Shown here: in pieces, positions 59,551-64,000 of the stretch
Position numbering within the stretch: the stretch's first letter is position 1
Layout of the letters: the number at the start of each line of letters is the position of its first letter
DNA from: Pseudoxanthomonas sp.
Lineage (GTDB): Bacteria; Pseudomonadota; Gammaproteobacteria; Xanthomonadales; Xanthomonadaceae
Reading direction: 5' to 3'
Length of the DNA stretch: 64,000 nt
Assembly (NCBI RefSeq): GCF_002863005.1
Contig: NZ_PKDG01000009.1
Location: forward strand, 62,001-126,000
Position numbers and translations under genes: made by a program
Notes under the pieces: model-generated
Told to the model about the DNA's origin: nothing
Seen by the model: the letters and a program-made list of their open reading frames with translations, nothing else
The model's database searches: none

Positions 59551-60208
59551 TGCCGTTGACCTGCAGCTTGCCGGACTTCAGGTCCGCCGCCACCTGCGCG
59601 ATCGACTTCTGCCGGAGCGGGGTGTCGAACTGGGTCTTGAACGTCTGAACGAAGGACACGCCTTCCGGCAGCACGTCGAACACCTTCCACTGTCCGCCCA
59701 CGTTGCGGGCATAGAAGGTGATCGGAGTGACCGTCTGGTCCGCCTGCACGAACTCGGTGTCCACCTTCACGCCGCGGCCGCCGGGCAACGGCGATTCGGA
59801 CTTCACCCGCACCTTCAGGCGCGCGTTGAAGTCGGCCAGGCGCGCGCCGTAGGCGGACAGCAGGCGCTCGGTCAGGGCCTGGCCGAACAGCTTCACGTCC
59901 GCGTCGGAGGCGCCACGACCGTGCACGCCCAGCACGAGGCGGGCGGCATAGTCGCCGTCGAACAGCGTGTTGAACTCACCGGTGACGAACTGGCGCAGCG
60001 CCGCGGGATTCGACTTGAACTCGGCGCGGCGCTGATCGAGCGTGGTCAGGATGCGCGTGCTGCTGGCCAGCACGACCTGGCTGGCGGTGGCCTGCTTGGC
60101 CACGGTGGCCGGCGCGGCAGCCTGGGCGAACACGGCGACGGGCGCGGACGCCAGCAGCGCGGCCGACAGCACGACGGAGAGCAGGGAGGGCTTGATGAGG
60201 GTCTTCAT
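59534..60208 (-). CDS. mlaC: periplasmic phospholipid-binding protein MlaC
   Basis: 224 residues. Signal peptide MKTLIKPSLLSVVLSAALLASAPVAVFAQA. The MlaC (Ttg2) domain follows: STRILTTLDQRRAEFKSNPAALRQFVTGEFNTLFDGDYAARLVLG, VDTEFVQADQTVTPITFYARNVGGQWKVFDVLPEGVSFV. It carries single phospholipids between MlaA and the MlaFEDB complex. It overlaps mlaD by 4 bp and mlaB by 17 bp. Confidence 0.94.
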   Translation of the reverse strand: MKTLIKPSLLSVVLSAALLASAPVAVFAQAAAPATVAKQATASQVVLASSTRILTTLDQRRAEFKSNPAALRQFVTGEFNTLFDGDYAARLVLGVHGRGASDADVKLFGQALTERLLSAYGARLADFNARLKVRVKSESPLPGGRGVKVDTEFVQADQTVTPITFYARNVGGQWKVFDVLPEGVSFVQTFKTQFDTPLRQKSIAQVAADLKSGKLQVNGSAGGN

Positions 60209-60747
60209 GGGGTCGGTCCTTCCGTAACGGGGGGCGCGGCGGTCTCGCCGCTGGCCGGGGGTTCCCCGGAGCCTGCACCGGCATTGTTGGTGCCGCCGCT
60301 GAACATGTACTTGCCGGCCAGCTGCAGCAGGTCCACCGCCGGCTGGGTGAAGGCGATTTCCTCGCCGGGCTTCAGGACCTCGGGATCACCGCCCGGCGAC
60401 AGGCCAATGTAGTTCTCGCCCAGCAGGCCGCTGGTGAAGATGCCGGCGGCGGTATCGGCCGGCAGGTCCTTGTAGCGGCTGTCGATGGACAGCGTGACGA
60501 TGGAATCGAACTTGACCGGATCCAGCTGGATGTCGGCCACCTGCCCGATGACCACGCCCCCGATCTTCACCGGCGCCTGCTTGCGCAGCTGGCCCAGGTT
60601 GGAGAAGCGTGCGCTCAGCTCGTAGCTGCCGCCGCCCACGCCGAAGCGCTTGTTGGTGGAAGCCAGCGCCAGTACCAGCAGCGAGGCCAGGGCCAGCAGC
60701 AGGAAGGCACCGACGGCGAATTCGAGGCGGGGTCCACGGACGGACAT
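60205..60747 (-). CDS. mlaD: MlaD, MCE-domain subunit of the Mla transporter
   Basis: 180 residues. An N-terminal anchor (EFAVGAFLLLALASLLVLALA, about 9-29) is followed by an MCE domain: YELSARFSNLGQLRKQAPVKIGGVVIGQV, YKDLPADTAAGIFTSGLLGENYIGLSPGG. MlaD forms a hexameric lipid channel in the periplasm. A short Gly/Pro-rich tail ends the protein. It starts 4 bp after the mlaE stop and overlaps mlaC by 4 bp. Confidence 0.95.
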   Translation of the reverse strand: MSVRGPRLEFAVGAFLLLALASLLVLALASTNKRFGVGGGSYELSARFSNLGQLRKQAPVKIGGVVIGQVADIQLDPVKFDSIVTLSIDSRYKDLPADTAAGIFTSGLLGENYIGLSPGGDPEVLKPGEEIAFTQPAVDLLQLAGKYMFSGGTNNAGAGSGEPPASGETAAPPVTEGPTP

Positions 60748-60751
60748 GGGG

Positions 60752-61504
60752 TCAGCTCCTGAACAGCAATGCAGACATGACGAAATTGAACATCAGCACC
60801 AGCAGCGAGGCGTTCACCACCGCGCGGGTGGTGGCTACCGACGTGCCTTCGATGGTCGGCTCGGCGTGGAAGCCCACGTAGGCCGCGACCAGCGCGGCGG
60901 TGCCGCCGAACACGGCCGACTTCAGCAGTGCCACGCCGAAGTCGTCCCAGAAGTCCACGCTGTTCTGCAGCGCGGACCAGAATGTGCCGTTGTCGAGGCC
61001 GAGCACGTGCACGGCTTCGAAGTAGCTGGCGCTGATCGCCAGCGAACAGAAGAAGCCGGTCAGCAGCGGTACCGTCAGCACCGCCGCCCAGAAGCGCGGC
61101 GCCACGGCCTTCGCCACCGGGTCGATGGCCATCAGTTCCAGCGCCTTGATCTGGTCGGTGGCGCGCATCAGCCCCAGTTCGGCGGCGATGGAGCTGCCGG
61201 CGCGCCCGATGAACAGCAGCGCGGTCAGCACCGGGCCCAGTTCGCGATACAGCGACAGGCCCAGCAGGGTGGACAGCGCATCGCTGGCGCCGAACGTGGT
61301 CAGCGTGCGGTAGCCCTGCAGCGTCAGCACCAGGCCCACGAATGCGCCGCCCACGGCGATGATCGGCAGCGAGCGGCCGCCGATCTTGTAGATCTCGCGG
61401 GTCAGCTCGGCGAAGAAATCGCGGGTCGGCGCCGAGGCGCGGAACACCGACAGCGAGAACAGGCCGGCGCGGCCCAGCGACCGGGTGGCGGCGACGAAGG
61501 GCAT
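60752..61504 (-). CDS. mlaE: MlaE, permease subunit of the Mla transporter
   Basis: 250 residues with about five to six membrane segments. MlaE hallmarks: REIYKIGGRSLPIIAVGGAFVGLVLTLQGYRTL, LYRELGPVLTALLFIGRAGSSIAAELGLMRATDQIKALELM. It works with MlaF to move phospholipids across the inner membrane side of the pathway. The ATG at 61504 shares its A with the mlaF stop codon (1-bp overlap), a clear sign of coupling; the frame open to 62365 is a shadow. Confidence 0.95.
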   Translation of the reverse strand: MPFVAATRSLGRAGLFSLSVFRASAPTRDFFAELTREIYKIGGRSLPIIAVGGAFVGLVLTLQGYRTLTTFGASDALSTLLGLSLYRELGPVLTALLFIGRAGSSIAAELGLMRATDQIKALELMAIDPVAKAVAPRFWAAVLTVPLLTGFFCSLAISASYFEAVHVLGLDNGTFWSALQNSVDFWDDFGVALLKSAVFGGTAALVAAYVGFHAEPTIEGTSVATTRAVVNASLLVLMFNFVMSALLFRS

Positions 61505-62292
61505 CAGGCGGCCTCCCCGCGCTTGACCGCATCGAACGCGATGGGGCCATCCGGCTCGCCGCGCAGGAACTGCTTCACCAGCGGATCCGAGGTGGCTTCC
61601 AGCTCGGACGGCGTGCCCGAGAACACCAGGCCGCCATTGGCGATCACCACCGCCTGGTCGGCGATGGGCAGGGTTTCGTGCACGTGGTGGGTCACGATGA
61701 TGCTGGTCAGCCCGAGGGTGTCGTTGAGGCGCTGGATCAGGCTCATGATCACGCCCGAGGCGATCGGGTCCAGCCCGGTCAGAGGCTCGTCGTAGATCAT
61801 CAGCGGCGGGTCCAGCGCCAGCGCACGGGCCAGCGCCACGCGGCGCGCCATGCCGCCGGACAGCTCGCGCGGATAGGCGTCGGCGGCGGCGCGCAGGCCG
61901 ACCGCATTCAACTTGAAGTCGACCAGCCGGCGGATCAGCACGTCCGGCAGCTTCGTATGCGTGCGCAGCGGCAGCGCCACGTTCTCGGCGACCGTCAGGT
62001 CGGTGAGCAGGCCGTTGCCTTGCAGCAGCACTCCGATCCCCTTGCGCATCTCCAGCAGCGCGCGGCTGCGGTGCGGCACGGGCTGGCCGAACACCTCGAC
62101 CGTACCGGCGGCAGGCGGGAGCTCGCCGGTCAGCGCCGCAAGCATGGTCGACTTGCCGCTGCCCGACGGGCCGAGCACCGCGGCGATGCTGCCCCGGGGC
62201 ACGGTCAGGTCGATGTCGCGCAGGATGGTGCGGCCGCCGCGATCGAGGCGGAGGCCGGACAGGTGCACGGCAGGGGCGTCGGCAGGCGTCAT
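61504..62292 (-). CDS. mlaF: MlaF, ATPase subunit of the Mla transporter
   Basis: 262 residues. ABC ATPase: Walker A GPSGSGKST (41-49), signature LSGGMARR (144-151), Walker B LMIYDEPLTGLDP (164-176) and the H-loop THHVHE (about 201). First gene of the mlaFEDCBA operon; its promoter must lie in the 190-bp gap to divergent recC, a visibly more AT-rich patch (around 62370-62390). Confidence 0.96.
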   Translation of the reverse strand: MTPADAPAVHLSGLRLDRGGRTILRDIDLTVPRGSIAAVLGPSGSGKSTMLAALTGELPPAAGTVEVFGQPVPHRSRALLEMRKGIGVLLQGNGLLTDLTVAENVALPLRTHTKLPDVLIRRLVDFKLNAVGLRAAADAYPRELSGGMARRVALARALALDPPLMIYDEPLTGLDPIASGVIMSLIQRLNDTLGLTSIIVTHHVHETLPIADQAVVIANGGLVFSGTPSELEATSDPLVKQFLRGEPDGPIAFDAVKRGEAA

Positions 62293-62494
62293 GGGCGTCG
62301 TCGGCGGACCACAGGCGGGTTAACGGAAAAACAACGGCGTAGCTTCGCGGCCAGCGGCTGAACATAAACCGTACCGCGCAGTTTGATTATTGTGGCACCC
62401 GAGCATCGCCTGCGCGCACGGTCGTGCGGGATGCTGTGGCCCAAACCGCGGTGTCTCCGGCGCGATGCCGGCATCCGGCACAATGGCGAAGACG

Positions 62495-64000
62495 ATGACG
62501 ACCGACGCCACGCCCGACTTCCGCCTCTACCACTCCAATGCGCTGGAGGTGTTGGCGGGGCTGCTGGCGCGGGAATTGAGCACACCTGCGCCCGGTGTGC
62601 CGCTGCTGGCGCCGGAGACCGTGCTGATTCCCCAGGTCGCGATGCGGCGTTGGCTGCAAGCCACGCTGGCCACCGCGCATGGCATCGCCGCGAACCTGGA
62701 ATTCCTCACCCCTGGCGAGTTCGTCGCACGTGCGCTGGACGCCAATGTGCCGGGCGAGGGCGAGGATCTCGATGCCGCGACGCTGCACTGGCGGTTGTAC
62801 GCCGCGCTGACCGACCCCGTGCTGCTCGCGCGCCCGGCCATGGCGCAGATCGCCGCCTACCTGGCGGATACCGCGTCGCGCCGGCCCGATCCACTCAAGC
62901 CGTGGGCGCTGGCGGGGGAACTGGCCGAGGTGTTCGAGAAGTACCAAGCCTGGCGTCGCGACTGGTTGCTGCGCTGGGAAAGTGGTGCCGATCCCGACGA
63001 CCCGCAGGCGATCCTGTGGCGCCACGTCGCCGGAGGCCATGACTACCGCGCGCGGCGCATCCAGCGCTATCTCGACCGCTTCGAGGGCGCAGGCCAGCCG
63101 TTGCCGCAGGGACTGCCGCCACGCGTATTCGCGTTCGCCACGCTCAATGTCTCCCCCGATGTGCTGCGCGTGCTGGCCACGCAGGCGCGTGTAGGCACGC
63201 TGCACTTCTATGTCCCGTCGCCGGTGAAGGACTACTGGGGCGACCTGCAACGCCTGCGCGCGGGCGCCGAGGACGACACGACCGCCGACGCCCGTCTGCT
63301 GCAGGCGTGGGGGGCGGCGGGGCGCGATTTCATGGCCGTGATCGGCAGCTACGAACTGGTGCACCCCACCCTCGACGTGCGGGGCCATGCCGATCCCGGT
63401 GCAGGGGGCGGCAAGTTCCACGGCAGCCTGCTGCGGCGCCTGCAGTCGGACCTGTTCCATCGCCGCGCGCAGCCGCCCGACCTGCTGCCGGCCCTGCGCA
63501 CCGACGATCCCAGCCTGCAGGTACACGCCTGCCACACGCGCCTGCGTGAACTGCAGGTGCTGCACGACCAGCTGCGTGCGTTGCTGGAGGACGACCGCTT
63601 CGACCCGCCGCTGCAGCCGCGCGAGATCGCGGTTCTGGCGCCGGACATCGATCCGTACGTGCCCTATCTGGAAGCCGTGTTCGGCGCGCCGGGCGATGGC
63701 GACCGGTTGCCGTACGCGCTGGCCGACACCAGTCCGCTGGCCGGCGAGCCATTGGCCGACGTGTTCGTGCGCCTGCTCGGCCTGCCGGTTTCGCGCTTCG
63801 GTACCCACGAGATCCTCGATCTGCTCGCCAGTGCGCCCATCGCGGACGCGGCCGGTCTCGATGCCCCCGCCCTCGAACGCCTGCACGCGTGGCTGCAGGC
63901 CGCGGGCGCGCGCTGGGGACTGGACGCGAAGCACCGTGCCGCGCACGGCGCACCCGCCGACGATGCCTACACCTGGCAGTTCGCACTCGACCGCCTGCTG
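62495..64000 (+). CDS. recC: exodeoxyribonuclease V gamma subunit RecC, N-terminal part
   Basis: 502 codons run to the window edge without a stop. RecC is the scaffold and Chi-recognition subunit of the RecBCD helicase-nuclease, acting in double-strand break repair. Typical opening: FRLYHSNALEVLAGLLARELS, ETVLIPQVAMRRWLQATLATAHGIAANLEF, then KPWALAGELAEVFEKYQAWRRDWL and the second-domain HACHTRLRELQVLHDQL-type block near 475. An in-frame ATG at 62483 is an alternative start. recB and recD are expected beyond base 64000. Confidence 0.92.
   Translation, partial: MTTDATPDFRLYHSNALEVLAGLLARELSTPAPGVPLLAPETVLIPQVAMRRWLQATLATAHGIAANLEFLTPGEFVARALDANVPGEGEDLDAATLHWRLYAALTDPVLLARPAMAQIAAYLADTASRRPDPLKPWALAGELAEVFEKYQAWRRDWLLRWESGADPDDPQAILWRHVAGGHDYRARRIQRYLDRFEGAGQPLPQGLPPRVFAFATLNVSPDVLRVLATQARVGTLHFYVPSPVKDYWGDLQRLRAGAEDDTTADARLLQAWGAAGRDFMAVIGSYELVHPTLDVRGHADPGAGGGKFHGSLLRRLQSDLFHRRAQPPDLLPALRTDDPSLQVHACHTRLRELQVLHDQLRALLEDDRFDPPLQPREIAVLAPDIDPYVPYLEAVFGAPGDGDRLPYALADTSPLAGEPLADVFVRLLGLPVSRFGTHEILDLLASAPIADAAGLDAPALERLHAWLQAAGARWGLDAKHRAAHGAPADDAYTWQFALDRLL

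Noticed and set aside
62293-62494. A gene in the mlaF/recC gap
   Set aside because: Only shadow frames; the AT-richer patch near 62370-62390 is better read as divergent promoters.

Overview
The window is about 64 kb of very GC-rich chromosomal DNA from a gammaproteobacterium of the Xanthomonadaceae. The evidence is the gene complement (FabV-type enoyl-ACP reductase, PhhA with a divergent Lrp regulator, AcnD/PrpF, a complete mla set, RmuC, RecC), the TonB-dependent receptor style, and dispersed paired inverted repeats. A Pseudoxanthomonas-, Lysobacter- or Stenotrophomonas-like genus is an inference. No tRNA, rRNA, CRISPR array, prophage or insertion sequence was recognised. Most of the window is core or near-core chromosome; only about 3.85-6.3 kb looks accessory, with visibly lower GC.

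Layout. 0-3.7 kb: truncated OmpR-type response regulator, two small secreted proteins, a sterol-desaturase-family enzyme and a DUF1338/HglS-like 2-oxoadipate dioxygenase. 3.9-6.0 kb: low-GC island with a secreted single-cysteine thioredoxin-fold protein, a secreted protein with a six-cysteine tail, and a BPSL0761-family protein. 6.3-10.5 kb: class Ia ribonucleotide reductase nrdA-nrdB behind a promoter with two NrdR-box-like palindromes and a cobalamin riboswitch. 10.7-20.4 kb: thioesterase, serine hydrolase, I78 inhibitor lipoprotein, purU, an amino acid permease, two M20 amidohydrolases flanking a TauE/SafE permease, a YchJ-like protein and folE. 20.6-30.8 kb: M3 peptidase and a run of small enzymes ending with fbp; one alpha/beta hydrolase there is truncated. 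30.9-34 kb: MgtC/DUF4010 membrane protein and a DesK/DesR-like two-component system. 34-40.4 kb: prpF, DUF559, SRPBCC, acnD, azurin and phhA on one strand. 40.5-44.1 kb: lrp, ABM monooxygenase, HD hydrolase, patatin lipoprotein and AraC regulator. 44.3-46.8 kb: a bufferin-type RiPP metallophore operon (bufA2-bufB-bufC-doxX). 47-58 kb: TonB-dependent receptor, rhomboid protease, Alx/TerC exporter behind a yybP-ykoY riboswitch, rlmI, a DUF1080 lipoprotein, fabV, an APC permease and rmuC. 58.2-62.3 kb: mlaFEDCBA lipid-transport genes. The right edge holds the N-terminal 502 codons of recC.

Functional links. The mla genes form one tight operon for retrograde phospholipid transport. The buf genes form a precursor/modifying-enzyme/partner cassette, probably for copper handling. 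acnD and prpF together perform the AcnD-type step of the 2-methylcitrate cycle, but prpB and prpC are absent and two unrelated genes sit between them. nrdAB appears to be repressed both transcriptionally (NrdR) and by adenosylcobalamin, implying a B12-dependent class II reductase elsewhere in the genome. At least seven intergenic gaps carry paired inverted REP-like arms (REPIN-like) whose two arms vary together from locus to locus.
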